Positions 36,821 through 50,237 of a stretch of DNA of 64,000 nt are shown piece after piece. Source of the stretch: Notospermus geniculatus (Eukaryota > Nemertea > Pilidiophora > Heteronemertea > Lineidae). Below the pieces are notes generated by a model. That model searched no databases. It was given only the letters and a program-made list of their open reading frames with translations, and was not told where the DNA came from. The stretch is from contig NMRB01000701.1 of assembly GCA_002633025.1 (NCBI GenBank), positions 191,058 through 255,057 on the forward strand. Direction: 5' to 3'. Every line of letters starts with the position of its first letter. The stretch's first letter is position 1. The translations under genes were made by a program, and so were the position numbers.

Positions 36821-37142
36821 AGGCCATTCTTCGCCAGCGTATGTCTATATGCCTAATATCAAAAACGTTAATATTATTGGTAACCTGTGAATCTACAGAA
36901 TAATTCCAGAAACTGCTGCTCCAGGCATTTTTCTACAAAATCTACTGCATTTTATAAGAGTCGGGTAGTTGTTGTGCCAAAATGGACGCAACTGCAATGC
37001 TTACAGACAACTTACCCCATTCTCCCACAGCAGGCCTTTGGTCTCGCTCCTCAGCACGAACTCTTACACAAAATGTGATTGGTGAGTGGGTGAAGAGAAG
37101 CGAAACACCTGCATGCTTGGTGAGAATGAGACACCCATTCAA

Positions 37143-39140
37143 AAATCCTTAATTTGATTGGCAGTTTAGTCTTATTTTCATTAGTTGTTCATGTCCAGGG
37201 ACCAGATGTTTCAAACTTATGCTAGCACTCTCTTGACGGCTAATTAACACTGGCATTATCGTTAGCAGTTAATCCCTTCACTGCCAAAACCAATTTTGTC
37301 AAAAATGAAATTATTCCAAAAAAAAGCTTAAAAGGCACCTGTACCCGTCACATAGGTATTCAATGGAAACATTGGACTGAGTGCCTTGCAATGAAAAATC
37401 TATATGAGAGGGTTGTTACATGTAGATTTAAGGGTTTGACAGGTTCAGAACGTATTTTAATGAAATTCCCACTGGTAGAATAGGTTAAGAAAATGTAGCC
37501 CAAGATGAGAAATAAAAGTGACGCCTACACTGATATAGATAGCGCTATTTCGAACAAACGAGCACCGAATAACCTAATATGTATTATTCAAGTAATTTTC
37601 AGTACAATACATCGTTACATTTCATCACATGGATAACTTCAAATCTAATAGGACTACCAAGGTCGTTCTTTTCTTAATAATAGATCAGGAAATCCCTGAT
37701 ATACAGAAGAACCCATCTCTGCTCCTTCGGTTGTCACTGTACAGAATGATTGATGCCGGAAGGTCGTGACCTCAGGCCGCAGCCATCGAAAGAGATTACC
37801 CCGCGGCTTTAAAGTCTGACAGGGTGACAAGGGATTCTTTTATGTGCATCGCGCATCGTCTACCCTTATGCCAAGGTTATTGCCAGTTAACAGAATCATT
37901 ATCCGCTTATTGGTCAACACTATCATCAAGATAATCCAGTATCAGAATGACCTTACTTTGCCTAATATCTCTCATGATTGGCAATCTCCAAGTACAACTT
38001 TGCGTCATTGCTGTGGTCGGTGCAAATTCAGTTACCAAATCATTCATACACTCGAGTCACTATATGTGCTGTATATAATAATAGCCTAAAAGTAAATGCC
38101 CAAACCTACATGACTTTTTGTATTTTCCTTCCATTAAGAAATGATGAGTTTCCATGTCTGAGGCAAATTATTTTGGTGACCCATGGACGTTACTTTAGAA
38201 AAAGTTTAAATGTTAACGAAAACAGCATTTTGTGTTGAAACTCTTCAATTTTGACACCAAGCTGTTGAACGTTTTTTTTCTCCATACGTTTGTTTGCCTT
38301 CCATAACTTCATCTCCAATTAAGCGTATTGAGGAAATTAGAAAAAAGGATCAGTACATGTATTTACATGTACATGTACTTTTGACAACGATAGTATCCAC
38401 CTGACAACTCTATGTCCAGGGGTCCCAGCACCCAGAAAAACATGAGAAACTTCTTTAAATTATTGATGAATATCATCACCACATATCATCACACAAAGAC
38501 ATACAATCCACAGTTTATGGTCCTACCGGTTCCCCTTATCATCTACCTTATTCAAGTCTTCCTGTGCGTGCCTTCGACACATTATCTGTTGGAACATGCC
38601 GTTGTGGCTCAGAAGTACTCTCGTCATGTGGAAAAAGATGCTTTCATCACCCCTTTATTACTCATATGGTGGGTTTCGCCATCTGAGGCTGGAAGTAATT
38701 CCTCAGGGGTGATGGAAGGTATAAATATGTTTATTGAGGCACGACATGAGAAGATGAAGACGCATTAGCCTGCGTAGGAGCCGAGTCTCTGGACGGTTTT
38801 TTCAGAAAAGAAAAAACCCACACATCAGCAATATGTTTCATTTGCATACGGGTTTCTAATAAAGAGATCTGCTAGGAGTGAGATGGAAGTGCCTTTTCCA
38901 TTTATGAAAAAAATAGGAGAAAATTAAGTTCCTGTGTAAGCAGACAGAAAAGCGGCAGCCACGGCTGACCACGCTGTTTCTACACTAAGAGTACTTGATT
39001 CAATAGAGTTAGTGGCAAGGTCGAACTTTGTGCACTGACATCAATACACTTCCCATTAAACTTGACATTTGAGCACTGACACAATAAACTTAAGTTCAGC
39101 ACTGAGAACAATACACTTCCCAGATACTTCCCATGTTTCA
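37143..39140. other. No gene recognised
   Basis: AT-rich sequence with a frame of 118 codons (38412-38768) that has no recognisable domain. There is a GTAC/ACATGTAC cluster at 38354-38380 and short direct repeats of CACTGACA/ACACTTCCCA at 39030-39120. Confidence 0.5.
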
Positions 39141-39141
39141 A

Positions 39142-39256
39142 GATGTTTTATGCATACGGTCCCAGGGGCCGTATGCATAAAACATCTTAAGTGTAAAATT
39201 TCCCTTAAACCATTGTTCCAAACAAAAGATAAGGGAAGTTTTATGCATACGGCCCC
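39142..39256. mobile_element. GGGCC-end hairpin element (subfamily D) next to an inverted half-copy
   Basis: The complete 92-bp element at 39165-39256 starts GGGGCCGTATGCATAAAAC and ends GTTTTATGCATACGGCCCC. Immediately to its left, 39142-39163 (ATGTTTTATGCATACGGTCCC) is the end of a second copy in the other orientation, which creates an extra palindrome of about 49 bp across the junction. Confidence 0.88.
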
Positions 39257-42200
39257 TGGTTTTGGCAATGAAATTGACATACTTCCGGTTTAACTCATTG
39301 TCTGAACATGACATCGTTATATTTCAGTAATTAAATAGAGTCCATTTTGAACGTTGACATTGACCCCTCAGCTCAACGAACATCCTTATATACACTAAAT
39401 TGACCATTTAGTCATCAGTACAGAAACACATGACAAAGACTTTGGAAAATCTCCAACAGGAAATCGTGTTGGTGAGGACAGGTATCTCTATACGGATACA
39501 CTTTACTTACGACAAGAACATAGACGTAAGAGGTTTAGTGACAGCCTGTGGCTATTGCCCATAAAGTCTGATTGATATCATAAAGGAGATAGATCAGACA
39601 TGAGAACTCCTTAGAATTCATGATAACCCCCTAATTATATCACTGCTTAGGATTTGGCTATAGTTGCGGATCAAAGTATCGCCAATACGTAGCCACTGAG
39701 CTGTTTAAAGCATTGCCAACGACGTACAGTGCAAAGAAGTCAAGAGCTGATGCAGGAGGTTTCTGGCCTCTCTTTCCTCTCAGCCACATCGTCAACCAAT
39801 TCCAATTTCTAGCGCAGGTCGAACTCGTCCGATTTCAATGTGGTCTGGTTTGGGTCTGTTTTTACCTTAAACATTTCGCGAAAACAACACAACCGTCATC
39901 GATCAAATTTACCCCTAATAAAGTTGAAGAAGAGGGGATTTGAATTTCACAAAGAGAAAGTAAATGTACCGAAATGGTATTATTAGCTTTCCTTGAGTCC
40001 CGCATTAGATAAAAGGAAGGAGAATTTTCAAATGCAGTCTCATGAATGCACAGCCCTTTCATGCCTTTGGTTTCGCTAGCGAGCAGTCTTCCCCATGATT
40101 TAATTAACCAAACACGAGAGCTATTGCACTAGGATATCAAAAAATCCCAGCCAGTCTCAGAAAATCGTATTTTTATCTGAAATGATTTCACCTTAAGTAA
40201 TTATAGAACCAGCTACAGGAAATTAGATAAGATAATCTCATTATATACGCAGTGGTTTCTTTTCCAACTCCCTGCCGTCAATGGTATTGGAAGCGGAAAT
40301 GCTTCAATTTTGCTTCTCTGATTAATACTCAGAGAGAAGAGCCGAGAAGGATGGACACTTGCTGTGCCAGTTTAATTCCAGGTTAAACTGTTGCCTGCAT
40401 ATTTCCAGTTCAAGATTACTAAGTATACAAAAACGTCAAAGAGAAGGCATATACGTCAAATAACCTGCCAGTATTTTCTTATTCATACACTATCTTTACC
40501 TATACCATCTACTACTTTCAGAAAAATAGTCGCGACACTGATGTAATCGTGAGGTAAGTATATTTTGCAGATCACTCCGCGGGTAAATCCGCAATAGTGA
40601 GTTTTCGCAACTGCCCTGTCAGCCTTCGACAAGGTTTAGCGAGGATTCCTTACATTCTTAATGCCCTGAACCTAGGCTTACGCCAACAATACAATGTACG
40701 TACATGAATACAATGTACGTACATGTCTCAGAAAGGTTAAAAGATCGCCCCACTAACGGTTACACTATCTTTATCGTTACTTTTTACGTTGCAAGAGTGT
40801 ATGTTCAACGGGTTTCATTTAAAATCTTGGAAAGGCGTCATCGTCCTCCAGAACGGACCTACACGCAGAACAGTGGCTTACGAGGGACTTGTGTCTCCAC
40901 GTTTGATGGACTGAATCTGAGTTTACCATCCATTCATCTTACAGCAATGTCCATAGGAACTCTAGATGGTTGCTTTGGGACTAACGCCAGGCATGAAATC
41001 CCATGGAGGTGTTTCTTCAATTTGTGCTAATTCCGGCGCCTTTCCTCTCTTTTTTACAACTATGCCTCACTACTTTGCAGTTTCCAATTATGACCGCCTA
41101 CCATTCTCAAGACGCGAGTGTTATTATTGTGTGGTTTCTTTTGCCTTCTCTTTATTTCTCTTTATTCCATCCGCGTTCTCCTTTTTAACTCTCACTTTCT
41201 TATCACTCCCAATTATGTCCCATTTCGCCGTTCAGAAATGAACAAATTGGCTCGTTACGTCTTCTGTCGTTTTTCCACGGGCAAACATTGTCTTCGAAAA
41301 CATATCATATTCTTCTACAATTCCAGAACGTCCGGATAGTTCCAATAGTGAAGGATTCTGCAGATTGACTGACAATTCTGACATATTTTAATCAGTGTAA
41401 CAATCATTTCAACCTCCTTTCAACCTAGCACAAGCATTAATGTTATGACTGTTAAGTTGACATCGGTGACCCCTTATTGGTAATGTTTAGAGAATTGCGC
41501 CGCCGTGAACCGAAGCAGTTTCGGAGGGCGGGTAAAAGATGGAACGGTTTGAAACAGCGATGGGATTTTTACCATGGCTTGAAATGCCCCCATGATGCAG
41601 TGGCTGTCTATGACAAACCGTAGTGGAATTAATTCAGATGGTTAGGGTTATCCATCGAAACAATTCGCAGCGTAATCCGTAATGACGGTTGGAAACTCTA
41701 ACCTCGCCAATATTCGAGCGCGACTAGCATTCCAGTCACGCTGAATTTTCATCATGTTATTATCTTTCGCATAACCTCTCATCACTCGGCGGTCTGAAAA
41801 ACTTTCGAACACTGCTCACTGCAAACGTGTGCCTTACTAATGGCGTTAGCTTCGGATGATGGTGCTTCATGCCTGTACTCGAACTTTTAAATTCGCCTGA
41901 TAAATTCGACTTCAAGCCCCAACGTGTTATTCAAGACGTGGGCGTCGCTTCCATGGGTCGTGCATAAAATACGAAATGGTAGCGTTTACATACTTACAGT
42001 TGTTAATGGTGGTTGCGAAACATGTTGAAATCGGGTGTAAGTGAGTAAAAAAACAGCTCGAGTGACCTATAGCCGTGGTATATCTTCTGGGACGGTGCCA
42101 CTTGACAGTTTTAAATCACAGGCTATCAGCATCCAGAAAAAGAAATTCTATTGATTTCCCATTGCCGTGGTTCGTCAAGCAGACCGTACTCCAGCCACTT

Positions 42201-42394
42201 AATTATAATGCCCGTGCTTTAATATTCAGAGTGGACCCCGGGGGATTAGAATCTAACTAGCCTCATCATTCTTCAGTTCGGTTGAATATATCATCCGAAT
42301 CGTTTCCACGGGATGGTTTGAGGGTAATTGAAGTAATCACACGGCATGTCGAGCGGTGACAAACTGGACCCGATGAGACCATGACTCAAGAAGC
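39257..42394. other. No gene recognised
   Basis: Overlapping short frames at 40704-41339 are T-rich and featureless. A 32-base open stretch at 40522-40553 lies between a good acceptor (CATCTACTACTTTCAG) and a strong donor (GAG/GTAAGTA), but it is too short to call. CGTACATG words occur twice at 40692-40725. Confidence 0.5.
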
Positions 42395-43538
42395 AAAATG
42401 AGGTTTGCCTCATCAGATTAATGTCATGTTTTTTCTGTTTTTTGTCTTATGTTCTTTCAGAGCTGTCAGATTGGCGCCTAAGAAAAAAATCTGTTGGCCG
42501 AACTCTGCAGTAACTACATGTACATGTACTTACATGTAAGGGTACATGTACACATGTACTCTCATTACAGCAACGGTCTGAGTCCCGTTAGACTACATCT
42601 TACACGCAGCTTTGTTAAGAGAAAGCTTCTCTTTTCCTTCACCATTTTTCTCAGGCGACGGTTTCCTTCACTCTACAAAATGTGATCTGGCCCATTGGAG
42701 CAGGAATGGAAGGAAATTTTACCGAGACGTATGAAAGCAACCAGTATTTCAGAGTTGACATCCTAGGCAATCATAGACTTATTACCAACTCTCATTATCT
42801 CCAGTTTGCTAACCAGTAGGCCTACCTTTGGCCCGTTGGTACTAAATTGAATTCAGACCATTCAGTGTAGATGTACATACTTCTAATAGGTATAACGTAT
42901 CAAATACTGCCACTGTTCAGCAAATTTACATCCATTGGCAAGATTAGGAAAACATTTTCTTACACGTTGTTCTACTGATACTAAATAGCATAGCATAACT
43001 GCATACAAGTAGCATCATGAACATCAAATTGCAGGAAGAGATAATATTGTTACTGGCCTATGAAAGACTCATCTGAGGAAAAACCACCGACATTAATGTA
43101 TATCAACTGTGCTTTACCTGAGTTCAGGTCATGGCGAAATGATTTCGTGTGAATTATTCTGCTTACGTTTGTTTGATTCAAGAAAATTGCTTTTTTACCG
43201 TTTTAGGTGCCAGGAAAAACCCCAAGGGCAAAATTTTGAGTTTCTTAAAAAAACATATCTCCCTGGTTAAGGGACCCAAAGGATGGCTTACGTTGGTGTG
43301 CAACATGCACGAATCTGATTGGGCGCCACGAAATACTCCGTAGACACCGATAATCTGTCCTTGTATTTCAAGAACATTCTTAAAAACCACTTAATCGAAT
43401 CTAACACAACCGACGCGATTCTGTGATTTATATCACATTAATCTATTTGATGAATGATCTTCATGATGTTTCAATTCAATTCAATTCGATGGCTCTTTAG
43501 GGAGAAATTTATTTCATTTTCAATTTGTTTTCATAACG
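42395..43538. repeat. Tandem segmental duplication, unit 1
   Basis: Unit 1 of a head-to-tail duplication of about 1.15 kb, starting AAAATGAGG and ending TCATAACGA at 43538. Unit 2 begins immediately. It contains an ACATGTAC cluster (42514-42560) and an AATTC-rich tract near its end. No gene is recognised inside. The minus-strand frame at 43178-43390 recurs in unit 2 and is probably noncoding. Confidence 0.97.
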
Positions 43539-44716
43539 AAAATGAGGCTTGCCTCATCAGATTAATGTCATGGTTTTTTCTGGGATTTTTTGTTGTTTTT
43601 TTTTTCTGTCTTATGTTCTTTCAGAGCTGTCAGATTGGCGCCTAAGAAAAAAATCTGTTGGCCGAACTCTGCAGTAACTACATGTACAGTACATGTACTT
43701 ACATGTAAGGGTACATGTACACATGTATAACTCTCATTACAGCACTACGGTCTGAGTCCCGTTAGACTATACATCTTACACGCAGGTTTGTTAAGAGAAA
43801 GCTTCTCTTTTCCTTCACCATTTTTCTCATGCGACGGTTTCCTTCTCTCTACAAAATGTGATCTGGTCCATTGGAGCAGGAATGGAAGGAAGTTTTACCG
43901 AGACGTATGAAAGCAACCAGTATTTCAGAGTTGACTTCCTAGGCAATCATTGACTTGTTACCTACATGTACTTCCATTATCTCCAGTTTGCTAACCAGTA
44001 GTCCTACCTTTGGCCCGTTGGTACTAAATTGAATTCAGACCATTTTGTGTAGATGTACTTCTAATAGGTATAACGTATCAAATACTGCCACTGTTCAGCA
44101 AATTTACATCCATTGGCAAGATTAGGAAAACATTTTCTTACACGTTGTTCTACTGATACTAAATAGCATAGCATAACTGCATACAAGTAGCATCATGAAC
44201 ATCAAATTACAGGAAGAGATAATATTGTTACTGGCCTATGAAAAACTCATCTGAGGAAAAACCACCGACATTAATGTATATCAACTGTGCTTTACCTGAG
44301 TTCAGGTCATGGCGAAATGATTTCGTGTGAATTATTCTGCTTAAGTTTGTTTGATTCAAGAAAATTGCTTTTTTACCGTTTTAGGTGCCAGGAAAAACCC
44401 CAAGGGCAAAATTTTGAGTTTCTTAAAAAACATATCTCCCTGGTTAAGGGACCCAAAAGATGGCTTACGTTGGTGTGCAACTTACACGAATCTGATTGGG
44501 CGCCACGAAATACTCCGAGGACACCGATAATCTGTCCTTGAATTTCAAGAACATTCTTAAAAACCACTTAATCGAATCTAACACAACCGACGCGATTCTG
44601 TGATTTATATCACATTAATCTACTTGATGAATGATCTTCATGATGTTTCAATTCAATTCAATTCGATGGCTCTTTAGGGAGAAATTTATTTCATTTTCAA
44701 TTTGTTTTCATAACGA
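43539..44716. repeat. Tandem segmental duplication, unit 2
   Basis: Unit 2 of the duplication, collinear with 42395-43538 and ending at TCATAACGA (44716). It differs by scattered substitutions and short indels, including a longer T-rich tract near its start and an enlarged ACATGTAC cluster. Both units carry a TTATGTTCTTTCAG acceptor-like string followed by AGCTGTCAGATTGGCGCC, without a supported exon. Confidence 0.97.
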
Positions 44717-46727
44717 TTTCGTTGTCATCTTTTGAAATAGCTGCTTTGCCATAAAAGCTGTACCATTCGCCACGTTTGTGAATTTTTTTTCGGAACTTTT
44801 CGAGAAGTATTTGACTTTATTAAACACACATCGCATCTTTCTACCTTTTCTTCGGCATCGTGCCTCATACTTCTGGAAGTTACCTTCTTAGCTTCAACTG
44901 TGAACCAATCTTTATCGTGCTATTTTAGATTAACCATACTGATCCCACTGTGGCAGAGTTCGCGAATCGCGTCCGGGTTCATCGCACAACAGTTTGCTAC
45001 CAGTGTTAACACATGGCCGAATCCACAAAGTCTGCTTCCACTCCTAAATCCTGCGCGACAGTTTCGCCATTATAGAATATCAGAAGTTCATACCCCTTGC
45101 TCCCTTCTTTTGCGGTGACGGAGGGAGCCAGCATTTAAAGAACACCTGATTACCTCAGGATGAATTCCATCGATATTTCATGAAATATTATACAATCAAG
45201 TTACTGAAATGAAAACAAATGCAGTTTTCATCGGATGACGTTCTCTATATTACTATCTCAGGTTGCTTTTGAACTCACCGGTCTCTAAGCTTACAGTACC
45301 TCATTACTGCATACCTTTTCGGCAGGTACATACACAAGGCATGCATATATAACGGTAACATGGATCCAACACCTTCTTTGTTACATCGCAGTGTTTGTTT
45401 TACGTCTTAGTTGCCATCTGGTGAAAATTTGATTTTTTTCATGAAGCGTGGGTGGGATTTGTCTTCCTGGCCGACACGTCGGTTTTAGAAAGTTACATTT
45501 CAATATTCTCCCTCCAAAAAAAACACGACATATCCTCCACGCCCTGTCTCTTGGTCACGCAATGTGCGGATCAACGGGTACATGTATGTACAAGGCCGAA
45601 CTTCGAAATTGACGACTGGACCGCTCATTAGGCCTGGTGATCAGCAGGCTTATATAATCCGACATGTTCCTATTTTTACATGCACCGCAGCTCAAGTGTC
45701 TTTTTTCGAACACTTATTAGTCGCATCTTGTGGGCATGTGTCGTTGCCTGGTGCGGAGTAGATCATTAGACCAATGACGAATGCATTTGGTGTGCATTTT
45801 CCGACGTTTGAAAATCGACTAATTGAAAGATTAGCTCATTTGCGATTGAGACAAATTGGTTGTCGGTGATGGTTGGAAAGCGAGCGACATTGCGATGAAC
45901 GCCTCGTTTGGATGTCTTCAATTTTAAAGTGCGAGTTTGAAATTTATTACTCGCAGCTTCGGCGCTGTCTATTCGTGGCCACCCCGGCGACAATTCTCTG
46001 AGTGTCCTGAACGTTGTCTCACACATACTTGGAAGTTGACCCACTCGGTTTGTAACAGCTGTTAGGCGTACCGAAATGTACGTTTCCACATTATGAATTT
46101 TTCAGGGTGAGACAGAGCTAGCGATTACAAGCAGCTTGTCCTGATAGTTGCCCTGGACGGCTCCAGCCTGTACCCTTGTCTTGCCTTTATGAATCCCATA
46201 ACTTGAAGATGCTGAATGGGGCTGAGTTTATTACCAAATAATCACAAACGGACCATCTGCATTTTCACTGCATAAGCCATTCTACGGTAAGGGCAACGAG
46301 ACATAAACGGCGGCGTCGCCAATGTAATGGCATCAAAACAAGGGACAAGGTTATACTGACAGGTCGTGACAGGAAATTAACCTGACACCTCGAACAGCTG
46401 TCTATCGCCGGCCATTCCGCTTGGGACAAATTACTCAGACGAACCACCTGCGGGTTCCATATCCCTTTGCTGAAGCCCAGCCGGCAAGGGTACAGCAAAT
46501 TCATTGCGAGGAAGACGGACCTACTGTCATGGCAATGAGTTCAATACTTGATTCTACTTTGGTGTCTCCGGACCCATGGCGTTTATCACCATGAGTGCTA
46601 TCAGCAAAGACCATGGGTACTTTGCACCCAGATCCATATATGAACACGTGGGAAATGGGCTGAAAACTTGGACAAGGAATTTACCCATGTCATTGGTATA
46701 ACAGAACAACTTGTTCTTACAGTGTAT
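44717..46727. other. No gene recognised
   Basis: Only short open frames (65-107 codons) without domains. No tandem or inverted repeat with clear ends was seen. Confidence 0.5.
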
Positions 46728-47062
46728 CTCTGCGCATCTTCGATAATCGAAGGCTGATCTGCTAACCACTGCGTTACATCGCACATCTACCCTTCGAGAA
46801 ATAGATCGGTCCACGGCGTATCTTGGCACGATGCCAACTTTACCGGTCGACCAATCAGATTGCATTTTATATCGGGTCTTCGGCAGGGGCTTCGGTTACC
46901 ACTATTCATACTACGTGGAAATTTTACAACACTGGTTCTGATTGGCCTCCTCTTCTCGAGGCAGCGGATCCGTCGCAGACAGGTCAATTTCTCGAAGGGT
47001 GATATGGGATATAACGGAGTGGTGAGCAGATCGGCCTTCGATTATCGAAGATGATCTCTGCG
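46728..47062. mobile_element. Inverted pair of tRNA-like sequences (fold-back)
   Basis: 46728-46807 and 46984-47062 are imperfect inverted repeats of about 80 bp. In the outward orientation each reads like the 5' half of a tRNA: AACGCAGTGGTTAGCAGATC on the left arm (minus) and AACGGAGTGGTGAGCAGATC on the right (plus), followed by GCCTTCGATTATCGAAG. No B-box follows either. They may be two SINE heads inserted head to head, or one fold-back element built from a tRNA-like sequence. Confidence 0.7.
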
Positions 47063-48330
47063 AGGTGTTTGTCCGCGATACTGCATCAGTTTGAATATGT
47101 GCTACCATCTTACTCTCTGGGCATGAAACTTCAGCATTTCCCTTGCTAAAAATATTTTTTAACAGTGAATATACATGTACAGTAGTGCTGAAGATGCTGC
47201 TGTTACCCACCCTGCATGTTGAATTCTGTCAAATGCATGTGTAAACGTTGTTATTGGATATCTCACCATTTCTTGTTCAAATACAACGTAATTACATCTG
47301 ACTTTCTGTAACTGGCGCGAACGGCGGCCCTTGTCACTTTCTTGTGGCAATTGTTGCATGTCTAACATCCGAGCTAATTTAACAACGGGTTTACAAACGT
47401 AGCACCCCAATTACCCACCGAATTGACTCTTAAGGCGACACTCATAATTAATCTTAATTGCAGAAGTTTAGTTTTAAATTTAAGGCGATACCCGCGTGCA
47501 TCCTCCGGGAGCAATTACAGTGTGGTTTCGGGCTAGAACCGTTAAAACTTTGGATGGTGTGACTTCGTGTTATTATCCGTTCACGCCTAGAAGAGTGAAC
47601 GACCCTTTGCACTGGTGAAAGGGGGTGTGGCTCATTTACGGCATATTGCACCGCTGGTTGTAAACTTGCTGATGGCCTGCTCAAGAGTTGAGAACGCAAT
47701 GTTGAATACACGTATTACTCAAATCATGATGAAGAAAAGGCAGTGTTGACACTAGACTCGTATATAAAAAATATAAGTTGATCATGTCACGGTGTTATGG
47801 ATTTCGTGATACCAACTCAACATCTTTATCAACGCGGCAATAACACGATATTACGTTTCCAGCACTGGATTTATTTTTCTAATCTGATCGCAGGTCTGTG
47901 GAAAGTGAGGCTTCCAATATAAACCTCTTTACCGATATGGAGGGGGTAAAAATAATTCAACGGATAGACATAGTTTTCCATGTTACGACTTGCGTTCCTT
48001 CAAAAAGACAAAAGAATGAATTTTCGACAACCAGCAGTACAGGACTAAATTTGGTCTTGATTTTCACACCATACGATTTTGAGAACCCACACTTACAATA
48101 GGCGCTATCAGTAGTTGACCAATAGATGTCACTATGGTCCAATTCAATGCCTATAGAGGAACCATGAGCACCAATCAGGAGCATTTTCGTTTGTATTGAC
48201 CGCTAGAACTTTGCTGCCGTCTTTTGGCAGTAAGCGCGGCTGATTGCCCCTATTCACTGATTTTAGTGATAACTCTTTTGTAAGTAAACATATCCATGTA
48301 GTCAGTTGTTCTTGTAATTGAATTAACAAA

Positions 48331-48690
48331 GATTCGGTGATTCATACTGTAATTGGCAAGGATTTAGTGATTCATACTGTAATTGGCAATGATTTAGTGA
48401 TTCATACTGTAATTGGCAATGATTTAGTGATTCATACTGTAATTGGCAAGGATTTAGTGATTCATACTGTAATTGGCAAGGATTTAGTGATTCATACTGT
48501 AATTGGCAAGGATTTAGTGATTCATACTGTAATTGGCAAGGATTTAGTGATTCATACTGTAATTAGCAATGATTTAGTGATTCATACTATAATTGGCAAG
48601 GATTTAGTGATTCATACTGTAATTGGCATGGAGTGATTCTTGTACATTGTAATTGGGAAGGATTTAATGATTCATACTGTAATTGGCAAG
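48331..48690. repeat. 30-bp minisatellite, 12 units
   Basis: The unit GATTTAGTGATTCATACTGT plus AATTGGCAAG is repeated in exact 30-base register. Most units differ only at the last base (G or T); the eleventh (48631-48660) is strongly altered and a further half unit follows. Because 30 is a multiple of three, a plus-strand frame stays open with a 10-residue repeat (IHTVIGKDLV), but nothing suggests that it is translated. Confidence 0.97.
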
Positions 48691-49493
48691 GAGAGATTCT
48701 TGTACATTTCGTGTATATCGAACGTTCTTTGTTGTTATATATTTGGAATCCACAGCCAACCCCCTGGCCCATTCGTTCTGATATCATTTCAACACAATGT
48801 CAGTATTGTTGCTGGTGTCAATTTGACATAAGCGGCTCCCACGTTATTGCTCAAATTCAATCTTGTTTGAGGGCATGTAATACATATAGGCGCCGCGTCA
48901 CCAAAGCGGGTATCCATTTTTTATCTAATTGCGCTGGGGTGTATGGGGTTAGCCCTGGGGCAATGTATCAATTTCTAGCTTGTCTGTGGTTGATTTCTGT
49001 GGGGAGACACGAGTTGTTAGTCGCCGGTTATTGTCCAAGTTGGCAAACATTTACAGTAAGATCGCGACGTATCTTTATGCAACGTCAACTGGGCGGAAAT
49101 CCCTTGAAACCGCAGACGTCTGCCTGTCCAATCACATTAGGGTTTAACGTAGTGATTTGAAATACGGCCATTATTTCCGTTTGTCATGTCTAATTTCTGT
49201 TACACCGTGGATCTTTATCCCTCAGAGTGATATATCTGACGTCTCAACTGAACACCGAAATGTCTGGCCGCCTGATCAGTTGTCACTTCGATATTTCCTC
49301 ATATCCCGCACAATACCTATCGAGTAGGAGGCGTTTAATGTCCCCGGCGGTGATATTCCTGAGAGATTTTGGATTAGGGGGTTGACGGGTAGCAAGGTAG
49401 TAGAATAATGCACTTATCGTCAGCCTTATCAGCTCGGATAGACCGTCCTGACGATGCAGCAATTTATGCACTATTTGACTACAAGTACTACTA

Positions 49494-49597
49494 GGGGCCA
49501 TATTCATGAAGCCTTCGCAACTCTGCGCTATTAAAGGCAGTCAGTGAACAATAGGGCATGTGCAGACTTGCGTGCATGCTAAGTTTCGAAGGCCGCA
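49494..49597. mobile_element. Damaged GGGCC-end hairpin element
   Basis: Starts GGGGCCATATTCATGAAG and continues with CCTTCGCAACT, which pairs imperfectly with AAGTTTCGAAGG near 49590. The right terminus expected of the family is missing. Confidence 0.55.
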
Positions 49598-50237
49598 GAT
49601 ATTTCAAAATACAGTGCGCATACGCTACCGGAACCGCATTTTTCATTTCTTGCCCCGCCATTATTTAGTAGGCCTACAATGTATTTGGATATACGGCGAT
49701 TTTTTTCGGCGAGGCTCCATGACTGTGTAGTAGCGCCATTTTCACATATTACTTACTTTTATTTGATTTTTAACATAAAACACCAACTGCGCGCTCGTCG
49801 ATCTGACTACACACGCCACCTGGNCTCGCCGGCCGCGGAATCTTCAGAGCATTTGTTTCTTACCATATTTGCCGTTGCTTCGTAGCAGCCAATTAAAAAC
49901 CAATCTGATTTTAAGATCAGAATAATTCAGCGCTTCCATTTTTAACTGCCGCGCCCATGCTTAGACTTATGTACGTACTTGTATATACCAACTCAGTGAT
50001 TTAATGGAAAGTAGATAGCCGGAAAGAATCGGGAATTAAAATGGAATAAAACGGTAGTTGGTCCTCGTCACCGCTCTTCTCTTCTCATGATTATAGCTAT
50101 TACTTTCCTCACAGAATGTCCGGCGAACTTGGCCAAACTTGGCTGATGTAACCCCCGCCCGTCTTCTGAAAATCGGCTTATGTCATGCCGAATTATGGTT
50201 GACACTTCTGACTAGAGAAGAGTGGCCGTATTGTCCA

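Noticed and set aside
37761-37772. AGGTCGTGACCT, one base from a palindromic thyroid/retinoid receptor site
   Set aside because: A single 12-base site with a mismatch is expected by chance at this scale, and nothing around it supports regulation.
40522-40553. 32-base microexon-like stretch with strong splice signals on both sides
   Set aside because: It is too short to judge, nothing links it to another exon, and a second acceptor-like TTTTGCAG follows 17 bases after the donor.
48633-49160. 175-codon plus-strand frame
   Set aside because: It starts inside the decayed end of the minisatellite, is rich in Cys and Trp scattered without pattern, and has no splice or domain support.
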